The notes beneath the pieces are model-generated. The model made no database searches. It had not been told where the DNA came from and saw nothing but the letters and a program-made list of their open reading frames with translations. Shown piece by piece: positions 50,632 through 64,000 of a stretch of 64,000 nt of DNA. This DNA is from Zonotrichia leucophrys gambelii (lineage: Eukaryota > Chordata > Aves > Passeriformes > Passerellidae): contig NC_088173.1 in the NCBI RefSeq assembly GCF_028769735.1, positions 14,572,038-14,636,037 of the forward strand, written 5' to 3'. Made by a program: the position numbers and the translations under genes. How positions within the stretch are numbered: position 1 is the first letter of the stretch; every line of letters starts with the position of its first letter.

Positions 50632-53600
50632 TCCAGACTCAGAGGAAAACAAGCATTAAATAAAAAATGAAACCAAATGCATTTTTGGAGTGTGTACACA
50701 GCCATATGCCACTAAACCTGCTAACACTTACATATATACTTAATCTTACTACTTTGAAGGGTCTAATGTCTGGAACAAAATTACACATACATTTTTCAAG
50801 GTCAGACACACGTGTGAGTCAGCCTATCACTATGAAAAATTTGTTTTTCTTGTTGAATGATTTACATTCCAGTATTCAGTTTTAAGTAAGCTTTGACATC
50901 ACCTTAGAGTGATTAGTCAGAATCTCAGAATCTGTGATGAGTAATAAAAAAACCCACTGTTTGTAACATACTGGATGGAAACTATAATTACCACAGCTGT
51001 TTCTTTCATAATTGTCTCCTATAATAATTTACAATCCACATGCAATTATGCATCCTTTAAAAAAAAAATCTTTAACAGGATTGTAGGAAAATCTTCAATC
51101 CCCTAATACTTTTATATCTAACTGCTCAGGTTTATAAGGTGCTTCTCAAGAGTTTTCCAAACATACTTCTTCACGACAACAAAGCAAACCTAGTAGACAC
51201 CACAGAATTTATGGCAATTTTTTTATTTTTAAAAGTTCTATTATAAACTGCATAAAGAACATATAATAGCTAGATTATTTAGTGTAAAAAGTACTTGTCA
51301 GGGAAGCTCCACTGGTGCATGATGCTTTGAAAACCATGTTTTAAACAGAGAAAACAATCAGAAATCACACCCTTCACTAAAAGAAGCAACATGTAAGGTA
51401 TAACTGGAAGCACTCTCTTGAGAAATGTGAACTATTTAAATATATAAAAATTTACCTTTATGTGCCAAAAGAAGCCTTTCTCTTCCAGTCTCGGAATCTT
51501 TACCAATTTATTTACCATCTTCACTGATTTTCCCCCCAGCAGGAGCCAGCAGCAGCAGCTGGAGGACGCAGAGTTTGCCTCCTTTCCTCCATAGCAAGGT
51601 CAAGGTTTGCTACAGGCCAGCAGCCCCAAAGCCAAGCTCACCGAAAAGGGGCTGCCAGCACTCTCTATTCCTACAGCTCTCCCCACTCCGTCTGCTCTTC
51701 AGGTTTCACTACTAATTACTGAATTTTACTCAGGTAAAGAGCACAAAGATTTCAGGCATACATAACAGACACAGAACACAACGGATTTGTTAAGAGGGTG
51801 GTTTTTGTTCAAGGGTTGCCCAGCTCAATATCCCTCACTAATTGTTATATAAATCTTGCTCAGTTTACAAAAATGCATGCCTTCTCATAAGTGATCTCCA
51901 AACTTTCCCTTTCCCTTCCTGGCAAACGATCTGAATGATCCCATTTGGATCATATTTTGATGGTATTCTGAGAAGATTAACACCATGGGTATAGCTACCG
52001 TGTCTCATCTTGGGAGTAGAAAAGGTGACTTTCAAAGTTTTCTATCAGCTTCCTGAAAATAAAGTTGAAGACCAGATCTATCATCTGGCCCTGAGTATTC
52101 TGGGTAACTGAAAAAAATTAAAACTTCATGCCTTCATTCAGAATGTTTTGAGCAGCAAAACAACAAATATTTTACAATTATTATATTAGATGATCTTCTA
52201 AGATAATATTATTACCTTAGGCAAATCTACTTCTTCCTTACACACAGCAAGATTCCTTAAAAAAAATCATCAACAGGAACAATAACATAATTGAAAGGAA
52301 GCATAGACATTTTTTTCATGCCTAATTATCTTCTAACCCTTCCAAACTGAAAACTATTTGAGAATATTAGGAAGTCATAGGACTGTAAATACAATAAAGC
52401 ACAACCATTCCCCATCTAATGGGAAAATCAGAATTCATCCCATGGAAGGATTTTTTTTTTTCCCCATTGACCAAAAAATTTGATAATATTTGAGAATAAT
52501 GTTCTGGAGATTTCTGTCAGACAGCTGCCTTAGAGACAAGATGTTCAGATCTTAGACTCCAAAGTAGCTCTGTAGCTCCTTGAATTACAATGATCAAATT
52601 CAGATTTTTAAAAAGCAGCAGTAGTTGCCAAGAAGTTATAAAAGTACCATTTGTTGACCCACACACACAAGAAACACATCTAACACTCCATTGATGCAGT
52701 GGAGAATATTCAAACTTCTGATTTTACACAATTGTACAGTTCTCTCTCTTCTAGATCTTTCAAATTTCTGGAATACTTTTTTACAGAAGTAAAATGAATG
52801 TGTTAAAGGAGACATTTGATAAAGTTTTTTCAAAGGTAGGCTCCAAAAATCTAAGTTGCTGTGGTATAATGTGAGAAATATTCTCTGCGAGAAAGTAACA
52901 GACAGATGATAGCCAAATAGGGTACAAATAAATGTTTTCTCTATGGAGAAAGGTCCCACAGAGTTGTGCTAAAATCATCAGCCTGAGACTGAAGATGTAA
53001 CTATTCACTGTGTCTTATAACCAAAGAAATAACAATTTCTTTCATTCCTCTTCACATTTGAGTACAGAAGGAAGCAGAACAGTAAACCAGCTGAAAGCTT
53101 GGCCTAACCAGTACCTTTGTTTTTATGCTTTTACAACAGCACAATCTACAGCATTTCTTAATTCAAACTGCAAAGGCCACTGCCAAATGTGGTACCCTTG
53201 TTCCCTTCTACCCTTTTCCCACACATTTGCAGTGCATTTCATGTAGCAGCTGTACATCAGGATGAGAGAGAAAATCAGCCAACTGATTTTGCTGGGTTGG
53301 TCTATCCTGAGTCCACAGAAGCAGTACATGAGGAGGGGGAAAACCCTGGTTTCACACCTTCACTTAGAATAAGGTTCTGTGCTGTGAAAAATTCCAAGAT
53401 ATGCAAGCAGCAAGCAGGTGGTTGGGAAAAAACAGTTGAAAAATGGAAAACTTCATAACTTTGACCTTCAGGTAAGGAGATTATATTTTTTACAAGCTCC
53501 TCAACTCACACAGGCTCACAGTGGGTCACGGAGCTGAAGAATTTCCCCACGCTGAATACCAGAGCTGGTGTGAGGAGTGAGGGAAATGGCACAGCTCAGG

Positions 53601-55439
53601 GAAAAGTCTCTTTTGGTGGTGGACAAGTTATATAGTTTGGTTCCTTACACACCAGAATATATACAAGAAAGAACATGGTTAGATACTCATTTAGAATTAT
53701 TCATAATAGTCACAAACCACTAGCTTTTCTGCATAAAGTCAGGAAAATTAATGAAGACTAGAATATAACTGAAGAAAATTTTAAAACCTACAGGTAAATG
53801 AAGATTATTCACCTGCAGAAAGTATTTTGTTTAGCTTGAAAAGCATATTTATCTAACATGCAATGTTGCTGGTTTACAGCTGTGCACTGCTCATTATTTG
53901 AGACATACAGAATAAAAATAGGTATCCACTGAAAAAAATATTTCCATCTCCACACTTCAAAAGTAAAATCTACTGCTTGTAACTTCTTCATAATAGATGA
54001 CTCTTCAAATGTAATTTTTTGCTTCAAATATTGTATATTTATCAAATTTTATGTTCACAAATATTGTTCTAAAGAAATCACTTCCATATTAAACATTTTT
54101 ATTTACAGCAACTTCTGTAAAGCAGAGAATTTTACAAGGAATGTATTGATTTTGAGATAATAATAAATGGAAGCTGTGTTATCTGCGTAGATTTTCCTCA
54201 GAAATAGGATCAAGTGATAAAGTAGTGTTGTGATTTGTAAAGGTCACATGCTGGCAGATCAAATCAATCTTAATTTTGAGAATGGTGTAAGATTTAAAAA
54301 AAAATTCAATTTCTAAATGCTGGATTCTTATCAATACCTAGCTTAAAAGAGCAAATCATACCTGTAGCTCTAATTAAGATATTTTGATGAATTCACTGTA
54401 TTAATTCCTACTCCTAAGATAGAAAACTGTGTTGTGAAAAGTCTGCTTGCAGCAAGGTTATCTTTTTACTCAGATATTTTCTGTCTCCACATCTACCCCA
54501 GCTCCAGTATTTTTTCCAGTATTGTACTATTTTTACTAGTAATAGAAAAACTGCACACATTAAAAGAAAATGAAAGGAAAAATTAGGCAATTGCAGAAAT
54601 CTATTTGCATTTGGATTTAATCTATTTAACAATATTCTGCAAAGTGCATCTTGAACTCAGAGATTAAAAACCAAATCTTTAGGCTTAAAGGAAAAATTCA
54701 GTACAAGATAAACAAAGGACAGAGGTCTGCTCTACCTCATTTGAACCTCCTAAATATGTTTCAAGGAGAAATGCCATTGAAATGGACAAACAAAAGATTA
54801 TGGTTTAAGAGAAATACATGCATTCAGTCCCTTTGAAATTAGTAATTCTTAGATTTGGGAGGCCAAGTAGAATTTTAGCAGCATGAAAAGTGTCAGTTCT
54901 AATTTCTTCGTTTCATGAATATTCAGAAGAACACACATCTGAAGCAACACTTACTCAGAGTTGTCTATTTTGTACGAACAATCTAGCAAAACACTTGCTT
55001 TACCACAGCCTTTAGGCAAAGGATGCCTAGACAGACTACGTGAGAAACACTGCATTTTTTTTTTAATTTCTCCAAGCTTAATGATTGCTTTAATAAAAGT
55101 ATTTTGCTGTTGTTTGTTAATAAATGCACTAGAAATATTACATACTATATTTATATTGTGTATGATGATTGCTGAGGAGCCTGTGTGAGTCTCCAGCATT
55201 AAGACTTTACAAGACTTTTTAAAAGAAAAATAAAAACTGCTTATGGATGTCTTATAGCATAACTATGAAATACAAATACCATCCAAGATTCTTTCTTTTT
55301 ATTAAAAGTTTTATGCCTTCCAGGAATATTTTTGTTTTTTTGTAAATCTAGTAATCAATATCAACACAAAGTGTTTGGTAGTCATTGATCCTGGTCACAA
55401 GAAGGCAGCAAAGAACACTTCAGATTACTGACATCCTTT

Positions 55440-56050
55440 TGTCCAGACTGGAGGAAGTTTATTCCTCTTGCTTTCTTGCAGATCCCAGATGCCCAGGTGT
55501 GGATGCCAGCCACAGCAGCCACCACCAGCGTGTCACAGCCATTTAGCACCTTTAACTTTTGGATGTGAAAAACACCGAGGTGTCTTTAGCCAGGAGGCTC
55601 CGAGTCACACCCGCCAAAGGCAGAGCACTGTTCTGTTGAGCTGCTGAAGATCCTGCAGTGATCCTGTCTGTGACAGCATCTTCCAGCAGATGGGAACACA
55701 GACAACACACACAGCTGCTGGCTGTAGGAGCAGCTCTCCTACGTGCAGCAGAAAGGGAAGGACAACAGCAGCTTCTGCAGAGCTGAGAAGATGCTCACAC
55801 TATCGATGACAAAGTGGTGGCAAGGAGCAAAGCTTGGTGTCTGCAACCCTGCCACCTGCAATACGCCACTCACAAACCAGGAGGAGGGGGGATGTGTTAC
55901 CCAGGAGAGAGCAGACACTGGGTAGGAGCAATGCAAGCAGCCAGGGGAGCTGACATCCACCAATCCAAACCCCACAGTGAGAGGGGCTATCCTGCATGTG
56001 TGGGATGGGGCACCTCGACTGCCAGAACAACTGTCTTAGGGAGACAGCAA
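55440..56050. other. GC-richer patch of unknown identity
   Basis: About 600 bp clearly richer in G and C than the surrounding A/T-rich DNA, with open frames of 60-93 codons on both strands. None of the translations resembles a family I know. It could be an unrecognised repeat, a noncoding exon or a decayed insertion. Confidence 0.4.
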
Positions 56051-59000
56051 GAAGGAAGAATAAAGTGAGAAAAAAACACAAACAAGCCAGAAGTTCAGCA
56101 AAGGGGAAGAAAAAACCCTCAGACTCAGAAACAAAACAGGGCTGTCACTGAGCAAGAGATACCAATTTCCAGGAAGGAATAAGGGAGGTTGAACTAACCA
56201 CTGTCTGCTCCTTCTAGGCCAGTATTCACATGTAGAATATCCCATTCTAGACCAATAGTGAAAACAAAATAAAATTAATTGCTTTTTCCCCTTTACACCA
56301 AAATATAAAGTCAACATAAATCAATTTTCCAGATTACAATACAAACTAACTTAATCTTAGTAATATATTAAAACTAAAATGTTATTTCAAAGTAAGTCAG
56401 TATGCAGGTAAGGTTAACGAAAATAAAAACTGTATGCCTATGCTGAGAGAGATATCACAATTTCATACTGTTATTATGACAGAAATTTTTGACCCCCAAC
56501 TATTCCAAGACAGGTCTTAAGGATAATTTATCACTCTTGCCTTTATATCTAAATAATAAAGAAATTACTGTCAGAGCCTTGCAGGGTCTGTGTTAAGGAT
56601 GCTTGAACTACATTTCTGTTTAAAAGGAGAACATTTATTTTGAAAATTAGAAGACTAATCCCAACAATACCTTTTCTTCATAATTACCTGCCTGCGCTGT
56701 GGCTACTAAGGAGATACTAAATCACATCTGAAAAAAACCCATCCAGATCTCTGCATGCACATAAAATATTGAAATACTGTATACAAAGACAAAACATTTA
56801 AGTGGAAAACTGTTCCAACAAAAAACAAAATTTTCAACTTTCAAACAAAGTAGGAGACTTCAATGTCTCTCAAAGGCTTCTGGATAAAATTTGTCATTTG
56901 TACTTGAAAATTTGCTAACACTTCTGAAAGGTTTAGACAGAACTAACTTCAAAACATAATAGCTTTCAGAGCTACTCTCTGGTCAGTCAGTGACGTCTAA
57001 GTGAATTTGTCATGACACGTGAACACCATTTTGGAGGGAACTGGTTTTCCTTAGTTCACATTTGAAGCTAAAACATTTTGACTGAAACAAACACAAGCCT
57101 CCAAATAGGCTCTGACCTTTGCATAACTGATCACCCCTTCCCAAGTTCTGCAGCTGTAGCTAGCAACAACACGCTAATGAACCATTTGCCTGTATTCAAC
57201 AATCTCCAAAATGCCTCAGCCCTTGACACTTTAAAAAAAACCCCACACTTTCTTTGGCTGGAATTCGATGGTAGGAACATTTTATCAGCTCTGCAGATGT
57301 GACAGCTGAGTCAATGTCAATACAGGTAAGACTCAAGTTCAGAGCTAGAGCTGTTGCTGCTCTCGGGGTACACGGCACCGCAGCTCGGGAGTCGCTCCCT
57401 TGTCTCATGGCCCTTGCCCATGGTGCAAACTGGCAGCTCCCACCCTGCTGCAAGATCCAAACACTAAAGGACTGTAGGGAATGTCATATATGAGTCACAA
57501 AAAATGTCCTCTCACTTTAAAATCTAACAAATGAGAACCACAAACAACTTCAAACTTCATTTGAAAATAATTCACCTAAATAAGATAGAGTAGCTACAAG
57601 AAAATAGCCTTAAAATATTTTTAAGCAATATGTATGACACAAGAGCTCCAATTAAAATTCATTTGACTCATCTAACTCATTCACTGACTCATGTTGTGCT
57701 AAAATGAAAACACTGAAAGTAAAATATACAAGACAGCATATTCAGATTATGAGTAAGAGAGAATGGTTTCATATTGATCCCCAAAATTAATTGGAAGGCA
57801 GCCAAGTTACAGAAAGTCAGAAAAAGAATGAATGCTTCTTTCATACACTGCAAATACAGAGACAAAGAAAGAATGGAGAGAAATGAAACTGTCAAGACAG
57901 GAAGTTCAGACCACAAGGTACTAAAAAAATGCCAACGTTATATATAGTAAATGACATTTCCAGGTAGAGGAAAAGTATCAGTTGAGAAGTTCAGGATCAA
58001 ACACACTACCAAGGTTATTCATGGAAAGTCTAAATAGCAACTATACAAGAAGAACAGTTGATTCGTCCCCAGGAGAAACACATTCATTCGAAGTATTTAG
58101 AGGGAAAGTCAGAACCAGCAGGCAAAGAGAACAGAGAAGAGTCATTAAAGGTGTCAAGGAATATGTACAGCTGAAAATCACAAGCACAGAATTGTCACTC
58201 AGCAGCATAATTTAGATCCTGTGTATAAGTAAGAGCAAATGGCCAAAAAGTGACCCTTGTGAGAAGGACTCGAGAGAGCAAGGGTCTTGTCACGTAAGAA
58301 ATTAACAAATACACACCTTTTATTTTTTAAGAGATGTGTAGAAAAATGTCAACAATAAAAGGATAGGGCCAGCAATTGGATGAGAGACTTGTAGAAATAC
58401 AGTGGTTATATAAGGAGGAGAAAATGAAAGAAATAATACCTGCACAGAGACTGCACATTGTTTCTCAGAGCAGTCATCATTATCCTGAGTTAGGTCAATC
58501 TCAAATGTAATTTCTTAACAACTGTTATGGAAAAGACTATGAGTAAAGTCTAACACTGACTTCTCTTTTTACTATGAAACAATTCATGATAAAAATGTTT
58601 CTTAGCTGGAGGAATTTTATATTGGGTCTTCTAGAGACATGACATCTAAAACTTTTATTAACTGAGCAATCTAAGCCAACTCTTAGAAAGCAGAGCAGCA
58701 GGCAGAAAGCTCACTCCATATACTGGATACATTTACCCATTTATTTGAATTACCTAACTAGATAAAAATTGTAAGGCAAGAATATCACTTGTCAGCTACA
58801 TATCAGCTGCAAATGGTGCTGCACATTTCAGGAACAAACTAGAAAACTCTCTAAGCATCTGACTAACTAGCAACCCAGTCCGTGCCTAGGGTTCTGCTCA
58901 GAGCCTGAACAGTTTCTAGATCATCTCCTTCAGCTTCTCTGAAACTAAAGATTTGATAGAATATGCATAATATCTGAAGCAACTAAGTTGTCATCACAGG

Positions 59001-61059
59001 AAACACATAACAGTTATTTATTTTACACAATACGATGACATAAAAGTAAAAACCAGCTTATGAGAAAATGGAATGACTACCAACTTGCTCAAACTTACTT
59101 AAAATAGTGAGAAAATAGTACTTGTTTTGTTAAGAAAGAAGCCTTAACTAACAGCACATTTTGGTAAAAACAATTTTGGGTGTTTTGTTTTGGTTTTTTG
59201 GTGTTTTTTACTACGCAGATATTGGTTGAGTATTAGGGGTTTCTTTACTGCCTGGAAAACAGACACGTGTGACATCCCTTTATGGCCTATGTTTGTTTGG
59301 TATGTCCTACACACAGGTTAGAGGTGAAAATGGGAGAGCTCTCTCCAGTCTTGCAGTTCTCACATGAATTAAGCAGAGGCCATCTAAAGAAGCATGCCTG
59401 TAAAGCTGGAAACTCCTGAATATTTTTGCCAAAACTTTGCCTTCCAAAAAACCCTCTTCAAAACAGAATACTAGAAGCTGCCTTTTATTACTGAGATCAG
59501 GAGAACTGAAATAATTTAAAAAAACAAAAAACAAAACTAAGTAGATTAAAAAAAAATTATTTAAAGGTTTTAAATCACGATGCATCATATGCGCAGAGCA
59601 CATAAATACATAACATCCTAATATTACTACATTTAAGTGTTCTATACGGATATGTGTACAATACACTGTGACTTAAAATATTTTAATTCCTTTGAACAAG
59701 TTCTATAGCTTTAAAACCTGCTGCAATTTTGCATGGCTGCTGCCTCTTACATTCCTCAACATGAAGAGAGATTCTGCAGAATACTTACTTACTAAGAGCC
59801 TTGGTAAAATATGCAGGCTCTGATTTTATTGTAGGATTGTAACTCTATATACACATTACCCGACCTTCTGCTTAGAATAATGGCATCAAATACTACAGTA
59901 ATCTCAAACAAAGTTTTTGTTCAATTTATTTTTCTCTGAACTCCTCTGCTTAAAAATCTTGATGCTTTGAAGCATCTAAAAATTGTTAATGTTCAGTACA
60001 CAAGACATCTCTGCTGTATTGCCAGACCAAGACCCAGTGGATAAATCAGAAATACAAATATGTTACAGAACATAGATATTTGTATTTTATGGGATGAGTT
60101 TTTATCCCTGCCTCAACTGGTAATGACAAACATGTGCTAAACCTAACATAAATAAATGTTCAAGAATATACACTATATATGTACCTACATATTATGTCTG
60201 TAGTTGCTAAGACATAACACTCTAAGAATAATCTCCCAGTACTATATTAAAAAACCAAGATGAATGAATGAATATTGCTTATTTTCAAGTTTTAAACAGT
60301 GCAGGTTTCCAAGCCAAACATGAAAGCTGGGAATGTAACATATTGCTCTGAAAACACTGAATAAACCAGCAAAACAGGGAAAGTTTGTTAAAAACACAGA
60401 TTGCATCATATGCCACAAGTAGGAAATAGCTCTGCCAGTGTTTGAAAACCAGTAGCACAACAACAAATAAAACCCAAGTATCTTTTTATCAAATATTATT
60501 TCAAGTCATCAGATCTTGAAAAACAAAATAATAACTCAATTGTCTTTCATTCTTAAACTACAATGGAGAAAGAAATTTAGTAAGTACAGGGATCAGTTTA
60601 TGTATCACACAATAAATCAGCAAATCTTCTCTGTCTGTTATAAGTGCATAACATTAGCAACTGTTTCATATTCAAATTGAAAAGGTTACTGTAAAACAGA
60701 ATAAAGAATGCATCTAACATATTTTCACTGATTTTATTTACAGTGTTTCTGGCTGGAAAAAATGCCTGCATAACATATAGAGCTTTGCTATTAATATACC
60801 ACAATTCTCCAGTTTCCTTCCACAAAAAGTAATGCTTATCTCAAAAAAACTCCCAATCTCTCTGTTTTGTACCAGAATCTCAATAGGTTCCACAGTCAAA
60901 GACATCAAAGACTCTTTTCTTCAATGAGAAAGGCTTGAGTAAAAAATTGGAACAGCAGAGATATCCCTCTCCCAATCTTTTAATCTCTGCCAGTGATTTT
61001 CCTGAAGCCATGCTACTAATTAAGTGTACTGTCCAGATGGGCATTCCCTATTTTCTGGG

Positions 61060-61260
61060 CAGCTTAGCACCACAATGGCCTGGTGCTAAAGCCCTCCCTG
61101 CTTCCTCCACAGCAGCTTCTGTGGTTGCACTGTGCCATCCGTGCTGCAGGAGCCAAAGTGCACAGGAACATTCCCAGCCCAGCTCTCCTCAGCATGGTGG
61201 CTTCACTCCACTCCCACAGCACACAGACACAGAGTGGCCATGTGAACCAAGAACGGCTCA
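61060..61260. other. GC-richer patch of unknown identity
   Basis: About 200 bp of higher GC inside a 140-codon plus-strand open frame (60935-61357). The frame has no recognisable domain, and composition alone favours long open frames here, so I do not call it a gene. Confidence 0.35.
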
Positions 61261-62010
61261 TGTCAGACTACAAACATCGACTCAGCTGCTGAGAAAGAAA
61301 TCAGATTTATGGGAAACCAAAGAGACTGAAGCCCATTATCACCCACCCATGCAATAAAAGCGCCTCCATCCACATGGGAAGGACAACTCAACAGTCATCT
61401 GAAATATAAGTCATCTTTCACTTTCCATTGCTCCCTGCAGAAGAAAAGCAAGTTATTCTTCAGTCCTGAAAGCTTTAATTAAGGAATTTCACAGATATTT
61501 TTATCTTTAGTTGGTTTACTGTTTGTTTTTAATCAAAAACTTTCCATCAAAACAAAGTGGTAAGTTGATGGCAAAATAATTCTGTTTGAATATCGCAACA
61601 TTACTGTAGCTGGTAGTCAGCCTTCAAAAATTCAAGTTATTCAAAGAGAGAAAACTAGCTTGAGAAGTAAATACATTAGTAAGAAACAATCAATCACAGA
61701 GAAATAAAACAGGCTAAGAGGAGGATGGTACTTTCAGGGGAGGCAAGCAATCCACAGAAAGAAATTCACTCTAATAACTACATTTGCCAGAATGCATGGA
61801 GCTAATTATGCTTCCAATATACATAATGCATTCAGAAACCTCAAGTAACAGACATACCTACCTGGCATTTCCAGCCCAGTTGTTGAAGTATACTGATTGT
61901 AAGCATAAATGTTCATATTACAAAACAGGCAGATGGTCTGCTTCACCAAAAACATTACAGTTTGACATTTGTTATCAATTGTACTGATTTAATACTAATG
62001 AGAGTAAATG

Positions 62011-62036
62011 GAGACAGATTTGCAAAAATCTGTCTC
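62011..62036 (+). other. Perfect 11-bp hairpin with GCAA loop
   Basis: The plus strand reads GAGACAGATTT, loop GCAA, then AAATCTGTCTC: a perfect 11-bp stem closed by a GNRA-type tetraloop. As RNA from the plus strand it would be stable; from the minus (TENM3) strand the loop is TTGC. No flanking tRNA, snRNA or transposon sequence is recognised. Confidence 0.85.
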
Positions 62037-64000
62037 TTGGGAAGATATATGAGTACCTTTAAAATCTTTTACTTCATATTTATCATGCTATGGTACCAAG
62101 AGGAATAATGATGTATTTTAATAGACAGCACCACTCTGATATTTGCACAGAGTATTCAGGCCAGGAACCAAAACCTACCTGAGAATAAATTTCTTCAGGA
62201 AAAGAAGCAGAGGTGCTGCTTCACTAACTCAGCCACAGCAGCAAACAAATCACCATTAAACTCACTTTTTATGATAATATAAAATACCATTATATCCACA
62301 ACTGAGGCTTTTGTTCACAAGTGCAGCAATTTGAAGATATGACAGCAAGGGTAAGCAGTGCTTATTCTCCAAACACTGAAGTGCTCTGCCCTTCCTCAGT
62401 GTGTCCTGCTGACTGCATGCCCACTGTGGGCTGGGGAGAGAAGAAGAGCCACCAGGTTATCCTAGGACCATGAGGTACCAGGAGCCCGAGCTGGGTTAAG
62501 CAGCAGAGCCTGTCCCATCACAGCCACTGGCTTTGTTATGGGCAATGGTGTAAATCAGAAACCCAAACTGACAAGCATTAAACAAGGGGCATAAATTATC
62601 AGTGCTTTCTCAAGCCTAACACTTCTCCTTACACTTTGTCATGCAATTGCTTCAGGCCTTAAGAAAAATTAGGGCTGGCTATGTTTCTCATAACCAAGCA
62701 GCAGTGAAAGTGTTCCTTGTAAGTCAGTGTCTGGTCATCAGCACGTTCTCATCCTCTCAGACTTTTGCTGTTATGAAATGCCACCAGCATTCCTTGTCTA
62801 GCAAGATACAGCAAGGCAGGGACACAGAGCCTCTACAACAAACCAATACCACAGAAGCTCCTTGCTTGTTTCATTTCCTTCAGACACTTTCATATTTCCT
62901 GTTCCACTTCTTCTGCAACACCATAGTGTGATCCAACATACAGTGATTCGTTACTTTCTCATTAATAACAGCATCAATTCCACAGAGATTTCCAAGTTTC
63001 TTCAAATGACTTTGAGTACCAGCACAATTTAAGACTGAGGTGTAATGACACAGCATTATGTTACAATTCATTTGCTTCACTTACATTTATGTCAGACACT
63101 AGGATTTGAGAACTGATTTGGACAGACTAATAGTGAACACCTGGATTTCTTCTTTTATAGCCAGAATTATCAGTATGATTATTCACTCACTTATTATTTC
63201 ATTGAAAGCCAATGCCTGTTTATAATCTCAGATTAGAATACCAGAGGCTTTATTATGAAGCAAATTTTTTTTTTAATTATCCATGTACTATAACAAATAA
63301 ATATATTTAATATAAAGGTGCTAAAAATAAGCCTTTTAACTTAACCTTCCTATAAACTACTGATAAAAAATAGATTTAAGTATATTTTTCATTGCTTGGA
63401 AAAACTGATTTCAACTAGATTACAAGACCCTGAGGGTCAGGCATGAACTATTACATTTTCCCAATTTTGTAATTTTTATAGCAAAGACATGGTCATTGCC
63501 AGTAACTTCTAAAGTAAGATTAAAAGCAAGATTCTATTCCTTGCACAGATCGCTGTATTAGCATACTGCAAAAAATACGTACTGTACTTCTAGCAGACAT
63601 AAAAATGCCTCTGGTATGAAGTCAAGAAAATTGAAAGTAAAGTCAGCTGTACATGCTGTAACACACTTTCTCTGAAGCTTCTACACTGGAACACAACACA
63701 AATTAACTGTCATGTTTAAGCAATTATCTTCTATCAAAACGATCAAAAAACTAATTTACACAAGAGATACAGTAGATGCATTTCCAATTTTCCCTCTAGC
63801 TTCCCCAAGACAGCGCAAGCGATCTAAACAAACACAGTCAATCATTTGTGAGAGTGTGTATGCAGGGAAAGAGTGCTTTTTAAAATTATTATTTATTCTT
63901 AAATAAAGGGAAGAAGTGTGATCTTCCCTGTAAGGGATAGACTGGAAATAGAGAAGATATGTCAGTGAATGTTTTATGTATAGGGATGTTATACAGATCA

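Larger units (their letters stand above)
32362..64000 (-). other. TENM3: Upstream DNA, probably TENM3 5'-UTR intron
   Basis: The acceptor ending at 32362 implies that this DNA is intronic to a leader exon further upstream. No recognisable coding exon was found on either strand. It contains a clear CR1 fragment (49045-49310), a weak CR1 stub (37203-37245), A/C-rich and poly-T simple sequence, a purine-rich stretch (about 39100-39400), GC-richer patches (51535-51700, 55440-56050, 61060-61260), an octamer/TATA-like pair (45621-45657), a G-quadruplex motif and a perfect hairpin. I cannot say where the promoter or first exon lies; no obvious CpG island is visible. Confidence 0.6.

Noticed and set aside
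59307..59666. 119-codon minus-strand open frame in TENM3 sense
   Set aside because: Low-complexity, hydrophobic/Phe-rich translation from A/T-rich DNA; no similarity to teneurin.
60935..61357. 140-codon plus-strand open frame, the longest in the window
   Set aside because: Its length is helped by a GC-rich patch that lowers stop-codon frequency. Two overlapping frames are also open there, and the protein resembles nothing I know.
1..64000. Search for CRISPR arrays, operons, phage or other prokaryotic systems
   Set aside because: Spliced vertebrate exons and CR1 repeats identify the DNA as vertebrate; no array of regularly spaced direct repeats with unique spacers is present.

Overview
The window looks like an A/T-rich stretch of a vertebrate chromosome, most probably from a bird. 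Two things support this. Two minus-strand exons encode the start of a teneurin that I recognise as teneurin-3 (TENM3). The interspersed repeats are CR1 LINE fragments, several ending in the (ATTCTATG)-type tail typical of avian and reptilian CR1. There are no operons, ribosome binding sites, CRISPR arrays or prokaryotic signals. The species cannot be fixed from this sequence; a non-avian reptile is less likely but not excluded.

Layout in gene direction (minus strand, high to low coordinates). From 64000 down to 32362 lies DNA upstream of the first coding exon, probably 5'-UTR intron. It holds one clear CR1 fragment (about 49045-49310), a possible CR1 stub, simple repeats, GC-richer patches of unknown identity, a perfect 11-bp hairpin (62011-62036) and a G-quadruplex motif (50598-50631). 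The first coding exon occupies 32059-32361, with the ATG at 32288-32290; it supplies 71 nt of 5' UTR and codons 1-77. An intron of 14,486 bp (17573-32058) follows, with three CR1 fragments, an ancient MIR/L3-type repeat (about 26040-26220) and an 11-bp tandem array carrying four TAATTA homeodomain-type cores (20956-20996). The second coding exon is 17294-17572 (codons 78-170, 279 nt, phase 1 at both ends). From 17293 to 1 is the start of the next intron, which contains a long, highly diverged CR1 copy (about 10030-11150). The rest of teneurin-3 (remaining cytoplasmic domain, transmembrane segment, EGF repeats, beta-propeller, YD shell) lies beyond base 1.

The two exons encode about the first 170 residues of the teneurin-3 cytoplasmic N-terminal domain. 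The most interesting local feature is the 5' UTR next to the start codon. Four upstream ATGs sit in 71 nt: two are minimal start-stop elements (ATG-TAA, ATG-TAG), one opens a six-codon uORF, and one opens a uORF that overlaps the main start. This suggests translational control, but it is inference until transcripts and conservation are checked.

I found no convincing new multi-gene system. Apart from the two TENM3 exons and pieces of CR1 coding sequence, the open reading frames look like chance frames in intronic DNA.
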